Shown here: in pieces, positions 25,752 through 33,825 of the stretch
Layout of the letters: each line of letters starts with the position of its first letter
Numbering within the stretch: position 1 is the first letter of the stretch
Assembly: GCF_030466405.1 (NCBI RefSeq)
Contig: NZ_JAGGJF010000001.1
Span: 682,001-746,000, forward strand
Reading direction: 5' to 3'
Length of the DNA stretch: 64,000 nucleotides
From: Pseudidiomarina terrestris
GTDB lineage: Bacteria; Pseudomonadota; Gammaproteobacteria; Enterobacterales; Alteromonadaceae
Made by a program: the position numbers and the translations under genes
Notes under the pieces: generated by a model
Database searches by the model: none
What the model was told of the DNA's origin: nothing
What the model saw: only the letters and a program-made list of their open reading frames with translations

Positions 25752-26681
25752 CTAAAGAGATGCTGCCACGAACGGAATATAGACAATCACATTTAACGGG
25801 AAGGTTACCCCCAGAGAGGCCAGCATCGCCTTACTGATGTTGGCATCTGGAATAGCTGCGCGGATCGCCGCGGGCGCTGCTATGTAGGATGCACTTGCCG
25901 TCAGGGCGCCTAAAATCAGCACGCTTCCCGCTGGCAACTCAAAGTACCAGCCTAGCAGTAAACCTGGCCAGAGTAGAATTAACGGTGCGAACGCCGCAAA
26001 CAGCACCAATCGCCAATGAGCAAGGGGCAGTGGCCGGCAAATACGGGCGGTGGTTAACCCCATCTCCAGCAAGAACAGCGCCAGCAGAATTTTAAAACCA
26101 TCGACCACTAACCCGGCGATAGAATCCAGACCAGCCGGGCCGTAGAGCCACCCGATGGCAACACCACCCATTAACAGGATCACGCCGCGACTGGTAAAAG
26201 CTTCGTGCCAAATAGACAGCATATTCTGCTCGCCACTGGTTTTACCCTGGCTCCAATGGTAGTAACCAAGCATTAAGATGATCGCCGGCAACTCAAGAAT
26301 AACCAGATATAGCGTTGCATCCGCGGAAATCGTCAGGCCGTTGCTTTCTGCTAATGCCCAGGCTACGGCAAAAGTACCGGCACTCACCGAGCCATAATGT
26401 GCAGCGATACTGATTGCGTCGGCATTCGGTAAACGCACCAGTTTACGCAGTAGCGGTAACACAAGAACTGGAATCAAAAGCCCAAGCAGCGCAATCCCAA
26501 GCAGCGTGGACCAGACCACAGCATCTTGATCCGTATGTAAGGCAAGTCCACCTTTAATACCTATACTTAGCATCAACAGAATCGATAAAATCTCATAAAT
26601 CTGCCCGGGCATTTTTAAATCTGATTTAACAACGCCGGCAACGATTCCAAGAATAAAAAATGCAATTACGATATCAGGCAT
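25752..26681 (-). CDS. SbtA-like sodium-dependent bicarbonate transport family permease
   Basis: A 309-residue permease with about ten helices, beginning with VIAFFILGIVAGVVKSDLKMP, followed by ILSILLMLSIGIKGG, and with AIAAHYGSVSAGTFAVAW in the first half and ALTASASYIAAPAAIRAAIP in the second. This inverted-repeat arrangement with AHYGSVS/SASYIA segments is the signature of SbtA (formerly DUF897), a high-affinity Na+/bicarbonate symporter in cyanobacteria. In heterotrophic gammaproteobacteria the substrate is often unproven. GAGGAA precedes the ATG. No PII-like SbtB gene lies next to it. Confidence 0.86.
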   Translation of the reverse strand: MPDIVIAFFILGIVAGVVKSDLKMPGQIYEILSILLMLSIGIKGGLALHTDQDAVVWSTLLGIALLGLLIPVLVLPLLRKLVRLPNADAISIAAHYGSVSAGTFAVAWALAESNGLTISADATLYLVILELPAIILMLGYYHWSQGKTSGEQNMLSIWHEAFTSRGVILLMGGVAIGWLYGPAGLDSIAGLVVDGFKILLALFLLEMGLTTARICRPLPLAHWRLVLFAAFAPLILLWPGLLLGWYFELPAGSVLILGALTASASYIAAPAAIRAAIPDANISKAMLASLGVTFPLNVIVYIPFVAASL

Positions 26682-26724
26682 GACTGTTCCTCTGCGTACA
26701 TGTGCAAACTAGTATGAGGATTTT

Positions 26725-26776
26725 TATTCATTAATAAAGATGAATAATTACAAAGACAATTAGTGAGCTTAGCTCA
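26725..26776. promoter_or_regulatory. Dyads upstream of the SbtA-like gene
   Basis: Two symmetric elements lie in the 181-base gap between the porin and the SbtA-like gene: a 7-base inverted repeat TATTCAT / ATGAATA with an 8-base AT spacer (26725-26746), and the palindrome TGAGCT-T-AGCTCA (26764-26776). The first resembles the AT-rich dyads used by LysR-type regulators. No regulator gene is adjacent. Confidence 0.28.
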
Positions 26777-26862
26777 TCGCCAGAGATTTTGATCTTACGA
26801 CGACTGGAAGTCTTTACTCAACTTTTCAAATGACAATGTATTTCCGCCAAACGCACCTTGCC

Positions 26863-28059
26863 TTATCCGCCGGATGACAGGCTGTAGCTCAACATCAGCC
26901 AGAGTTTGGTGGTATCGACGCCATGGGCATCGCCCTGATAGCCTGCGGCTTTAAAAATTCCCGACCAACGTGGTGACAGTCTGTAGGCACCAACCAGATC
27001 CAATTCCTGACCGTAATTCAGCGCACCTGCGTCTGACTGGAAGTCATGCCAGCTGAGCTTCCATTTACCACCGAACGCCTCGGTACCGACGCTAATCCAG
27101 TTATCGCGCAGGCCTGCAGCAGGAGTCGTGAGGAAGACATCGGCGAAGCCCGAAAAGGCGTGCAATGTCGCTAAAGGAGTCTGAAAAGCACTGGTGCCGT
27201 CGCCGGCCAAACGTTCCTGGCCCAAGCTGAACTTGAGTCGGTTTGGCTGCCAGTCCAGTACTATGCGGTGGTAATGATGGGTCGAATTATTCGGTGCGCT
27301 ATGTGCATCGTTTTGCGCTGCTAGTGTCACGTGCAGCCGCAGATCGCGTTGGCCCCAGAGATCGCTCTGGTAATCTACCCCGTAAGTGCGACTGCTGCGA
27401 ACCTGCCAGTCATCAAATTCGAAGTCATACCCGAACAGTGCCAGCTGCTGATTCGGCTGCAACTGCCAGTTTACCAGCGCTGTCACAAAGCTGCCGTTTT
27501 GATCAGCGTCAGCACCATCAGGCCCAAAAATTCGATTCACATTATGATAATAACCAATATCCAGCGTCCACGAATCGCGCCACTGCGACTGCACTCGGTA
27601 GCCATCAAAGGTCTGCTCATTTTGGCGCCAGCCAACCCCGCCGATAAACCGCTGATTAAGCTGACTCACCCGCTGGCGTCCCGCAGTATAAGCGGTTCCC
27701 GTTGTGCTTTCATAACGTACAAAGGCTTGATTGATATCCGTTCCCGTTGGATCCGCGACCAGACTATAGGACGACTTGCCGTTGTCGGTACTGTTATAAG
27801 TGTCTCCGCCGACCGCACTGACGTGGTCAAGCTCAGCGACCAGACTCCATCCCGATTGCGGTTGGGCTGTTAGAGTCACCCGACTGCGTAAGGTCGACGC
27901 CAGTGCATCCTCAAGGGCATTGTCCTGAGCGACCGACTCAAGCCGGTAACGAAAATCAACTTTCGCATCGACTTCCGTTGCCGCAGCAACTCCAACTCCC
28001 GCCAGGCTAAGCAGCAGAAACGAACTAACAGAACAAAGACAAGTGTGACGTAGGATCAT
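26863..28059 (-). CDS. Outer-membrane beta-barrel porin, alginate-export-like
   Basis: A 398-residue exported barrel. The signal peptide spans about residues 1-27 (hydrophobic core SSFLLLSLAGVGV, cleavage after VAAA). The mature part begins with KVDFRYRLE and consists of alternating aromatic beta strands typical of long barrels, with conserved-looking NQAFVRYES and YTAGRQRVSQLNQRF. It ends with an aromatic-rich strand (LWLMLSYSLSSGG). The layout recalls the Alginate_exp/OprD-like family, although the final residue is not the usual Phe. I selected the ATG at 28059 (purine-rich GCGGAG upstream) over an upstream in-frame start at 28128. Substrate unknown. Confidence 0.78.
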   Translation of the reverse strand: MILRHTCLCSVSSFLLLSLAGVGVAAATEVDAKVDFRYRLESVAQDNALEDALASTLRSRVTLTAQPQSGWSLVAELDHVSAVGGDTYNSTDNGKSSYSLVADPTGTDINQAFVRYESTTGTAYTAGRQRVSQLNQRFIGGVGWRQNEQTFDGYRVQSQWRDSWTLDIGYYHNVNRIFGPDGADADQNGSFVTALVNWQLQPNQQLALFGYDFEFDDWQVRSSRTYGVDYQSDLWGQRDLRLHVTLAAQNDAHSAPNNSTHHYHRIVLDWQPNRLKFSLGQERLAGDGTSAFQTPLATLHAFSGFADVFLTTPAAGLRDNWISVGTEAFGGKWKLSWHDFQSDAGALNYGQELDLVGAYRLSPRWSGIFKAAGYQGDAHGVDTTKLWLMLSYSLSSGG

Positions 28060-28141
28060 GGCGGACTCCGCTGAATGAATTGACCACCACAGTTTATCCG
28101 CCTGCGCGACAAAACAGCATTCCAACAAGGAGTTACCTAAT

Positions 28142-28174
28142 AAGGGCAGCCCTTACAGTGGAAGGGCTGCCCTT
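28142..28174 (-). terminator. Strong 13-base hairpin after the PadR-controlled gene
   Basis: A perfect 13-base stem (AAGGGCAGCCCTT / AAGGGCTGCCCTT) with a 7-base loop begins about ten bases beyond the stop of the membrane protein gene. The U-tract on the minus strand is poor (AUUAGG follows), while the plus side has TTTCTT. It probably ends or protects the PadR-operon transcript. Confidence 0.6.
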
Positions 28175-28183
28175 TCTTGATAG

Positions 28184-29548
28184 TTAGAAGATGAGGGGGA
28201 AGGCGATGACGACGAGCAGGGCCCAGGCGACGTAGACAGGGATGTAATTGGTCTGCCAGCGCTCGAGGTTGGTGAAGCCCGCTTTACCTTTGATAAACGT
28301 CGAATAGTGGTAGGCGTAGCCGCTGAGACTGACCAACAGTATCAAGTTCTCACCAAGCGCTGCCACGCGATTTGCGGTGACCCCCATGTCAAAAATACGA
28401 CCAGCAATTGCGCCCAGCGCCAGCACATCGACCAGTAACGCGGTGACAACCAGCACCAGCTGCAGTTTATCAAACAAGGATACGGGTTTGCTCGGATCCC
28501 GCGAGGATACCGCATAGAGGACCAAACCTAGTACTACTACTAACATCAGATCCAGGCCAATGAGGACTTCGCGCTGAATATCAAACCCACGCCCGGTCAC
28601 CAGCATGGTCACCAAAAAGCTACTCAGCATCAACGTAAACATTGGCGTAAAGACACGCGCCAGCACGGGGGCCATATTTTCAATCGCGCCCTGCTTGCCC
28701 TCGACCAGCCAGCCTGAAATCACCACTGCGCCCATCGCGCCACAGGGAATAATCCAGCTCTGTACCGCCCACTCGATATCGATACCAATGAAACTGAACA
28801 TGCCAAGGGTAAACGCCGTTAAGACGCCTCCACCGATTGCGATTAACACGTAGTAAATGACAAACTCACCTGAAAATCTTAAAAAATCCATTCTTTTCGC
28901 GTGTGATCGCCACCAATCGCCACTGTATACGATACCGACCATAAACCAGATAATAATCGGTAGATGAATCATTGCCAGAGTCATGGTCGTTGTCGAGGCA
29001 AAACTGGCGTAGCCATTTATCAGAATCGCTGCGGCCACAGCAACGCTGGCAACAAAGCCCCACCCGGCGCGCTCAAGTTGACGGTCAAGTACGAAGTACA
29101 GCGCTAAGAACGGCAGACTGAACAAGGTAATATTGCGTGCGTAGAACCAGTCTGCACCCTCAGCATCAAAATGCATGCCAAACAAGGCCGGCAATTTGAT
29201 TGCAATTGCCGCGCAAACTGCAAACACCAGAGCTGTAAACAAATTGCGTTGCTTCAAGCTGTCACTGGAGCCACCGAACACCAGGTTTTGCCAGAGCCGT
29301 CCAGAGTGGACCTCGGCGTACTCGCGTGTGACATCGTCCAGGTCGCCCACGCGCCTGGCCGCAATCAGAAAAGCTTCGTCATCTCGCAGGCCCTGCTCTT
29401 GCAGTGCTTCCATCTGGTCGCGAAGATGGGATTCCAACTCGTCAATATCGTGTTCATTCAATGCGGCATGGCGCATCAGGTGAGCGCGCCATTCGTTAAC
29501 TTTTGACTCGGTATCAACTACCTGTGAATTAAGCGGGTTGGCAACCAT
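28184..29548 (-). CDS. Membrane protein with permease prefix domain
   Basis: A 454-residue protein. The N-terminal about 95 residues form the soluble permease-prefix helical domain (VNEWRAHLMRHAAL, DIDELESHLRDQMEAL, DEAFLIAARRVGDLDDVTREYAEVHSGRLW), followed by about ten membrane helices. This domain is found next to or fused with ABC permeases and is often controlled by PadR regulators, which holds here: the PadR gene lies directly upstream and overlaps by 20 bases. The ATG at 29548 is preceded by CGGAG at eight bases; a GTG three codons earlier is the alternative. Its transported substrate, if any, is unknown. Confidence 0.83.
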   Translation of the reverse strand: MVANPLNSQVVDTESKVNEWRAHLMRHAALNEHDIDELESHLRDQMEALQEQGLRDDEAFLIAARRVGDLDDVTREYAEVHSGRLWQNLVFGGSSDSLKQRNLFTALVFAVCAAIAIKLPALFGMHFDAEGADWFYARNITLFSLPFLALYFVLDRQLERAGWGFVASVAVAAAILINGYASFASTTTMTLAMIHLPIIIWFMVGIVYSGDWWRSHAKRMDFLRFSGEFVIYYVLIAIGGGVLTAFTLGMFSFIGIDIEWAVQSWIIPCGAMGAVVISGWLVEGKQGAIENMAPVLARVFTPMFTLMLSSFLVTMLVTGRGFDIQREVLIGLDLMLVVVLGLVLYAVSSRDPSKPVSLFDKLQLVLVVTALLVDVLALGAIAGRIFDMGVTANRVAALGENLILLVSLSGYAYHYSTFIKGKAGFTNLERWQTNYIPVYVAWALLVVIAFPLIF

Positions 29549-29906
29549 TATCGTCACTCCGTTGTGGATTTAAGGTCATGTCATGCCAGATTCGGTTCAG
29601 CGCGGCGTTTATCAGCTGCCATTGCTGCTGTTGTTCCTGCAATGTTCTGCGTCCAAGCTCAGTAATCGCGTAGTACTTGCGTTTGCGTCCGGTATCACTG
29701 GCAACCCGCCAGCGCGATTCCAGTACGCCCTGCTGTTCAAGACGATGCAACAGCGGATAGAGCATTCCGTCAGTCCAGTTAAGGGCGCCGCCGGACAGCT
29801 GCTCGACCCGTTTTACAATTTCATAGCCGTAGGTTTCACCCTCAGCAATAATGCCCAGCACCAACGGAGTCGAGGATGCGGCCATTAGATCTTTTGAGAG
29901 ATTCAT
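29529..29906 (-). CDS. PadR family transcriptional regulator
   Basis: A 125-residue winged-helix regulator. The core PLVLGIIAEGETYGYEIVKRV, DGMLYPLLHRLEQQGVLES and RKRKYYAITELGRRTLQ is the PadR signature, with the C-terminal dimerisation helix WQLINAALNRIW. The start is uncertain: ATG at 29906 (MNLSKDLM) gives the usual PadR length, ATG at 29927 adds seven residues; neither has a strong Shine-Dalgarno. It overlaps the membrane protein gene it probably represses. Two well-formed dyads upstream are the likely operators, so autoregulation is expected. Confidence 0.92.
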   Translation of the reverse strand: MNLSKDLMAASSTPLVLGIIAEGETYGYEIVKRVEQLSGGALNWTDGMLYPLLHRLEQQGVLESRWRVASDTGRKRKYYAITELGRRTLQEQQQQWQLINAALNRIWHDMTLNPQRSDDNGCQPA

Positions 29907-29930
29907 GATGATTTCACTCGCATGCAATTT

Positions 29931-29953
29931 AATACCTAGTACATCTAGGTATT
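29931..29953. promoter_or_regulatory. PadR operator, downstream site
   Basis: A perfect 9-base inverted repeat, AATACCTAG and CTAGGTATT, with a 5-base spacer, lies just upstream of the padR start codon. The ATAC...GTAT ends match the general form of PadR sites. Confidence 0.75.
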
Positions 29954-29956
29954 AAA

Positions 29957-29984
29957 TCTATACCTAGAACTACAAGGTATGCAA
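29957..29984 (-). promoter_or_regulatory. padR promoter overlapping the upstream operator
   Basis: On the minus strand there is a -35 element TTGCAT (29979-29984), 16 bases, then a -10 element TATAGA (29957-29962). The spacer lies wholly within the upstream operator, so a bound repressor would block RNA polymerase. Confidence 0.55.
29960..29980. promoter_or_regulatory. PadR operator, upstream site
   Basis: ATACCTAG and CAAGGTAT flank a 5-base spacer, with one mismatch from perfect symmetry. The centre is 28 bases from that of the downstream operator. The site overlaps the predicted -35 to -10 region. Confidence 0.65.
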
Positions 29985-30008
29985 GTTATTTTTTGCACAG
30001 AGATGCGT

Positions 30009-30617
30009 TTAGGGGGGGCTGAACTGCTGGATGGTGCAGGATTCGCCGGGCGAGTAACAGCACAACAGATAATCGCTGTGCTGCTGAAAACAGGCATGCG
30101 GAAGATAAGTTTCTGAAGATCGTTTGAGCACTTCCAACAGCAGCCCTTGTTCGGCTTTGGTCACCGCTTCCGCGAGTGTCCAACGCTGAAAAAAACTGAC
30201 CAAATGCTCAGAATCGACGCCAGCCATAAAAGGTGTTCGCAATAAGCGAACCAGCTGTTTACGGGGCGCAATACGCTCGACGTCAACTCCAATCGGTGCG
30301 GCAGCCGGGCTAACAGCTACTATGGCGTGGTTGTGGCTATGGCTAATCGAGCACTGCCACTGCTGACCCTGCACCAGCAACAGCGGTGCGCCGTTTTCCT
30401 GCCGGGTGATGATGCTATCTTCAGCGGCCATCTGCCAGTACCTGTGCAACAGCCAACGCACCAGTCCACGCCCTGCCAGGTACTGCAGGCGCCGCTGTGG
30501 CTGTCGGTACTGCTGGCTTTGCTCACGGTCTGCTGCACTCAGCCAGGCATTTAATGCGGGAACTGTGGCTTCAACATCGGTGATAAAGGTACAGTGGACG
30601 CCGGTGCGCGCTTTCAT
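30009..30617 (-). CDS. Sfp-type 4'-phosphopantetheinyl transferase
   Basis: A 202-residue protein of the Sfp/EntD class that moves the phosphopantetheine arm from CoA onto carrier proteins. It has the substrate loop CSISHSHNHAIVAV (89-102), the magnesium motif IGVDVERI (109-116, with D112 and E114), and FQRWTLAEAVTKAEQG (143-158). In the family that last motif is WxxKEAxxKA; here the first lysine is alanine (A149), while the glutamate and second lysine remain. No polyketide or peptide synthetase lies in the window, so its partner is elsewhere. Its ATG overlaps the stop of the upstream M23 gene by 4 bases, so the two are coupled. Confidence 0.85.
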   Translation of the reverse strand: MKARTGVHCTFITDVEATVPALNAWLSAADREQSQQYRQPQRRLQYLAGRGLVRWLLHRYWQMAAEDSIITRQENGAPLLLVQGQQWQCSISHSHNHAIVAVSPAAAPIGVDVERIAPRKQLVRLLRTPFMAGVDSEHLVSFFQRWTLAEAVTKAEQGLLLEVLKRSSETYLPHACFQQHSDYLLCCYSPGESCTIQQFSPP

Positions 30618-31987
30618 TGCACTTCCGCAGTGAGACCTTCGGCGTAGGTCGAGCTCGCGCCGCCAGCCAGATCCGCCAGACGCAGGGTGCGCTCTTCTAA
30701 ACTGGCCACATGCTCAATAAATTGCGCCAACTGTTCACCACTAAGACGTTCAGTAGAAAGTTTCTTCAAATTCAGCGGGTTGACGATTTTGCCGTGGCGA
30801 TAAACTTCATAATGAAGGTGGCGCGCCTGGGAGAGGCCTGTATTACCTAAATAACCAATCACCTCCCCCTGTTTGACCCGCTGACCGGGCTCAATGTCGT
30901 TGGCAAATCCCTGCAGATGCGCATACAAGGTCTCATAACCATCAGCATGCGCAATTACGACCGCGTTACCGTAGGAGCCATACCAGTCGGCCCGCTTGAT
31001 CGTGCCATTACCGGCAGCCATGATCGGTGTACCCTCAGGCGCACCGAAATCGATACCCTTGTGCATCCGCGTATAGCCGAGTACCGGATGCTTACGTTGT
31101 CCATAGTGCGACGACAAGCGCGCGCCGTTAAGGGGGGTTTTCAGCAGAAAACTTTCGGCTAACCGACCATCTTCGAGATAAAACGACTGCTCGTAACGGT
31201 ACAAGCGGAAATCATCTTCGTCATTTTTGAAGCGCAGGTAGGTGGGTTGCAATGGTGTTTGCTGATGAGCAAACAACAGTTCATCCTGCGTCACTAAAGT
31301 GCGCTCGAAGACCACTTCAAAACGATTGCCCTGATACACCTGACGCTGAAAGTCGATGAAGTGCGAAAGCGCCAGCAGCGCCGAATTAATAACGTCACCC
31401 GGTACATCCGCTTCGGCCGCATTACCGTACAGGCTATGATTAATTTGGACCGCGTGTTCAGACACCTCGATGCGGGTCGGTACCTGATGCTTGCTGACGC
31501 TCCAGACACCGTCCTCATAATAAGCATCAATCCGCTCGGCATACTCAGCCGCGAGACTGATCTGGGCAGTATCTTTCTGTTTATTGATAGCAATCGCGGC
31601 ACCGGCCTGCAGTTTGTCTAAATTGACATAACCATCTAACGCTTCCGCCAGTTGGTAAACATCACGTGCTTTAAAACCGTATTTGCTCAGTAAACCGGTC
31701 ACCGTCTGACCACGTTTCAGCACTGCAAAACTCACGTCTGTCAGCGGGTCTGCGATAGTGGTTGCGGCAAGTTCGACGGGCCTGATTTTCTTCGTCCCTG
31801 AAGTCACCGGCGGCGTCACCGGCAACTCGAACGCAGCCGCCGCGTCGTCCCGCTCCAACTCTAATGGTTGCAGCTGGAGTTGCTGTTCCGCGGGTGATTC
31901 CGCAACCTCTTCCGGTTGTGGTTCTGCGCACGCGACAACTAACATTGCCATAGCTACGCTACTGATTTTTAAAGCTATTAATTTCAC
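30614..31987 (-). CDS. M23 peptidoglycan endopeptidase, lipoprotein, MepM-like
   Basis: A 457-residue peptidase. It has a lipobox (MLVVAC, Cys20), a proline- and acid-rich linker, an OapA/LysM-like segment (LKRGQTVTGLLSKYGFKARD), a middle domain (about 150-290), and a C-terminal M23 catalytic domain (about 300-410). Zinc ligands are in RMHKGIDFGAPEGT (His and Asp) and ARHLHYEVYRHG (HxH). The architecture matches MepM/YebA, which cuts peptide cross-links to let the wall expand. The start is a GTG at 31987 with AGGA upstream. It is the first gene of a unit with the phosphopantetheinyl transferase. Confidence 0.9.
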   Translation of the reverse strand: MKLIALKISSVAMAMLVVACAEPQPEEVAESPAEQQLQLQPLELERDDAAAAFELPVTPPVTSGTKKIRPVELAATTIADPLTDVSFAVLKRGQTVTGLLSKYGFKARDVYQLAEALDGYVNLDKLQAGAAIAINKQKDTAQISLAAEYAERIDAYYEDGVWSVSKHQVPTRIEVSEHAVQINHSLYGNAAEADVPGDVINSALLALSHFIDFQRQVYQGNRFEVVFERTLVTQDELLFAHQQTPLQPTYLRFKNDEDDFRLYRYEQSFYLEDGRLAESFLLKTPLNGARLSSHYGQRKHPVLGYTRMHKGIDFGAPEGTPIMAAGNGTIKRADWYGSYGNAVVIAHADGYETLYAHLQGFANDIEPGQRVKQGEVIGYLGNTGLSQARHLHYEVYRHGKIVNPLNLKKLSTERLSGEQLAQFIEHVASLEERTLRLADLAGGASSTYAEGLTAEVQ

Positions 31988-32054
31988 TAATGCAGGTTCC
32001 TAACTTCCAGTTTCAGCACCATTCTACCGCAATCTTGACCGCAAACTACCGCTT

Positions 32055-32540
32055 TTACCTAAAACTAGCCCATAGCCAACGGGCGTATAGACCTAACGGT
32101 GACGTGGCTCCTGCGGTGAATGAGTCAATCTTACCATCTTTGATCACGGCAAATGCAGGCGTGACAGGTACGCCCCACTGATTAGAGATCTCGGCCTCAG
32201 GATCGTTCACCACCTTAAACTGATAATCGTTATCCACCAGGTAGCGGCGGACCTTGGCATCACTGCCCGAGGTCATGGCGACACTAACCACCGGCACGTA
32301 CTGCGCTAACCAATCCACGCTCGGTGTAAGCACGTGACAAACAGGACACCAGGATCCCCAGAAATAGACAATCACGGGCTCGCCATAGCTTTGTTCAACC
32401 AGATCCACATGCTCGTATTGAAGCGTCTGCCAGGTGCTTTGACTCAGCTGACCAGGCGGTAAATCCTGCGCGCGCCAGACATCCATCACCGTCACTACGG
32501 TGAGCGCGACGACAAAGAATAGGAGTATCTTTTTTATCAT
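32055..32540 (-). CDS. Membrane-anchored thioredoxin-like oxidoreductase (ScsD/DsbE-like)
   Basis: A 161-residue protein with one N-terminal membrane helix (about 3-20) and a periplasmic thioredoxin fold. The active site is WGSWCPVCHVLTP (CPVC), the cis-proline is in GVPVTPAFAV, and DGKID follows. This is the pattern of TlpA/DsbE-like and ScsD proteins that reduce or oxidise periplasmic thiols. It begins at the base directly after the SGNH hydrolase stop codon on the same strand (TAGATG), so the genes are cotranscribed. Redox partner not seen. Confidence 0.88.
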   Translation of the reverse strand: MIKKILLFFVVALTVVTVMDVWRAQDLPPGQLSQSTWQTLQYEHVDLVEQSYGEPVIVYFWGSWCPVCHVLTPSVDWLAQYVPVVSVAMTSGSDAKVRRYLVDNDYQFKVVNDPEAEISNQWGVPVTPAFAVIKDGKIDSFTAGATSPLGLYARWLWASFR

Positions 32541-33275
32541 CTATTTGTTTTCCTCAGAATAAGCTTCAGCGGCGGTCCGCGCCCAGAGCTCTGCTGCCGC
32601 GGTCGAGGGATGGTATCCGTCGGCGGCAATAAATTGAGCTTCATAGGGTACCTCAAAATTGAGGTAATGGGTGTAGTTATGTCGCTGGCAGTGCTGCGCA
32701 AGGTATTGATTTAACAGCTTAGCTCGCTGTCCCAGCATCCAGCGTAAGGGCTGAGGCAAGGCCGGAAACTTGTGCATGGGGGGCAGCGCCGTATAGAGAA
32801 TACGGCTTACCCCCAGGTGCTCGTTCAGGTAACGGCTCATAGCCTCAAGATCTGCCTGCCACTGGCTCGTTGAAGTTCGCCGTGTGACATCATTAACACC
32901 GACCGAAACCAGCACCACATCAAACCGCGACTCGGTAAGTTGGGTTTCTTTTAATAGTGTCAGTACCTGGGCACAGGTTAGGCTGGATTTCGCCACCAGT
33001 TGCCAGCTAACGGGGGTGGTTTGACTCAACTGCGCGACCCACTGACCGGTGACCGCCTGCTGCTGTGTGTCGCAACCTACCCCGGCAGCCGCAGAATCGC
33101 CAAGGATCAAGACCCGCAGCTCCTTTCCTGATGCAGGACGCGTGCGCTCCGAGCCAGCCTGTCCTTGCCGGGCGCCCTCTGCTTCTGGCAGGTGCGGCGT
33201 GCGGGCGCGCACCAGCTTCCCCTGCAGCAGCAACAAAGGTGCGAGTACCGGAAGCAAAATTTTATGTAATAACAT
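32541..33275 (-). CDS. SGNH/GDSL family hydrolase
   Basis: A 244-residue esterase-type hydrolase with a signal-anchor start (residues 4-18). It has block [13 protein letters not shown] (Ser nucleophile near residue 60), block [11 protein letters not shown] (the Asn of GxND), and block V DGYHPST (Asp and His). It carries a basic, proline-rich linker after the anchor. It should cleave short-chain esters or deacetylate envelope sugars; the substrate is unknown. GGAACG precedes the ATG, and the thioredoxin-like gene follows without a gap. Confidence 0.88.
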   Translation of the reverse strand: MLLHKILLPVLAPLLLLQGKLVRARTPHLPEAEGARQGQAGSERTRPASGKELRVLILGDSAAAGVGCDTQQQAVTGQWVAQLSQTTPVSWQLVAKSSLTCAQVLTLLKETQLTESRFDVVLVSVGVNDVTRRTSTSQWQADLEAMSRYLNEHLGVSRILYTALPPMHKFPALPQPLRWMLGQRAKLLNQYLAQHCQRHNYTHYLNFEVPYEAQFIAADGYHPSTAAAELWARTAAEAYSEENK

Positions 33276-33345
33276 AGCGTTCCATTATGTTGCGGGTTTC
33301 ACCGTGCTAAGCTTATCACTGCCAACGGCTAATGAAGAACTACCC

Positions 33346-33789
33346 ATGAAAATCTATGTAGATGCGGACGCTTGTCCTATCGTTATAAAAGATATTCTGT
33401 ATCGCGCCGCCGAGCGCAAACAGTTGCAACTGATTCTGATCGCGAACCAGCCCTTGCGGGTGCCACCTTCACGATTTATTTCCGCACGCACGGTGGCCAG
33501 TGGTTTTGATGTCGCCGATGACGAGATTGTACGGCTGTGCGAGCGCGGTGACCTGGTGATTACCGCTGATATTCCACTCGCTGCCGAAGTCATCGAAAAA
33601 GGTGGCCAGGCACTGAGCCCGCGCGGCGAACTCTTCACTGTGGAAAATATTCGCAGCCGGCTGAATATTCGTGATTTTATGGACACCATGCGCGCCAGCG
33701 GTGTGCAAAGTGGCGGCCCGCCGCCGCTGAATCAAAAAGATCGTATGGCGTTTGCCAATCACCTGGATCGGATCCTGGCGCGCGCTTAA
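33346..33789 (+). CDS. yaiI: YaiI/YqxD family protein (UPF0178)
   Basis: A 147-residue protein of the UPF0178 family with the motifs [42 protein letters not shown], and the tail motif [24 protein letters not shown]. The conserved acidic cluster near the N-terminus suits a PIN-like nuclease fold, but activity is unproven. I placed the start at 33346 because the family begins exactly there; the open frame runs further up without a fit. No clear Shine-Dalgarno apart from a weak GAAG. Confidence 0.93.
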   Translation: MKIYVDADACPIVIKDILYRAAERKQLQLILIANQPLRVPPSRFISARTVASGFDVADDEIVRLCERGDLVITADIPLAAEVIEKGGQALSPRGELFTVENIRSRLNIRDFMDTMRASGVQSGGPPPLNQKDRMAFANHLDRILARA

Positions 33790-33825
33790 ACGTCCGCATC
33801 AACAGTTCCGTAGCCTGGAGGTTTT

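Noticed and set aside
27331-27873. 180-codon plus-strand frame inside the porin gene
   Set aside because: The opposite strand encodes a signal peptide and regular barrel strands; the plus frame has no domain and no ribosome site.
33049-33345. Upstream extension of yaiI by 99 codons
   Set aside because: It overlaps the SGNH hydrolase gene antisense, and the UPF0178 family starts exactly at [11 protein letters not shown].
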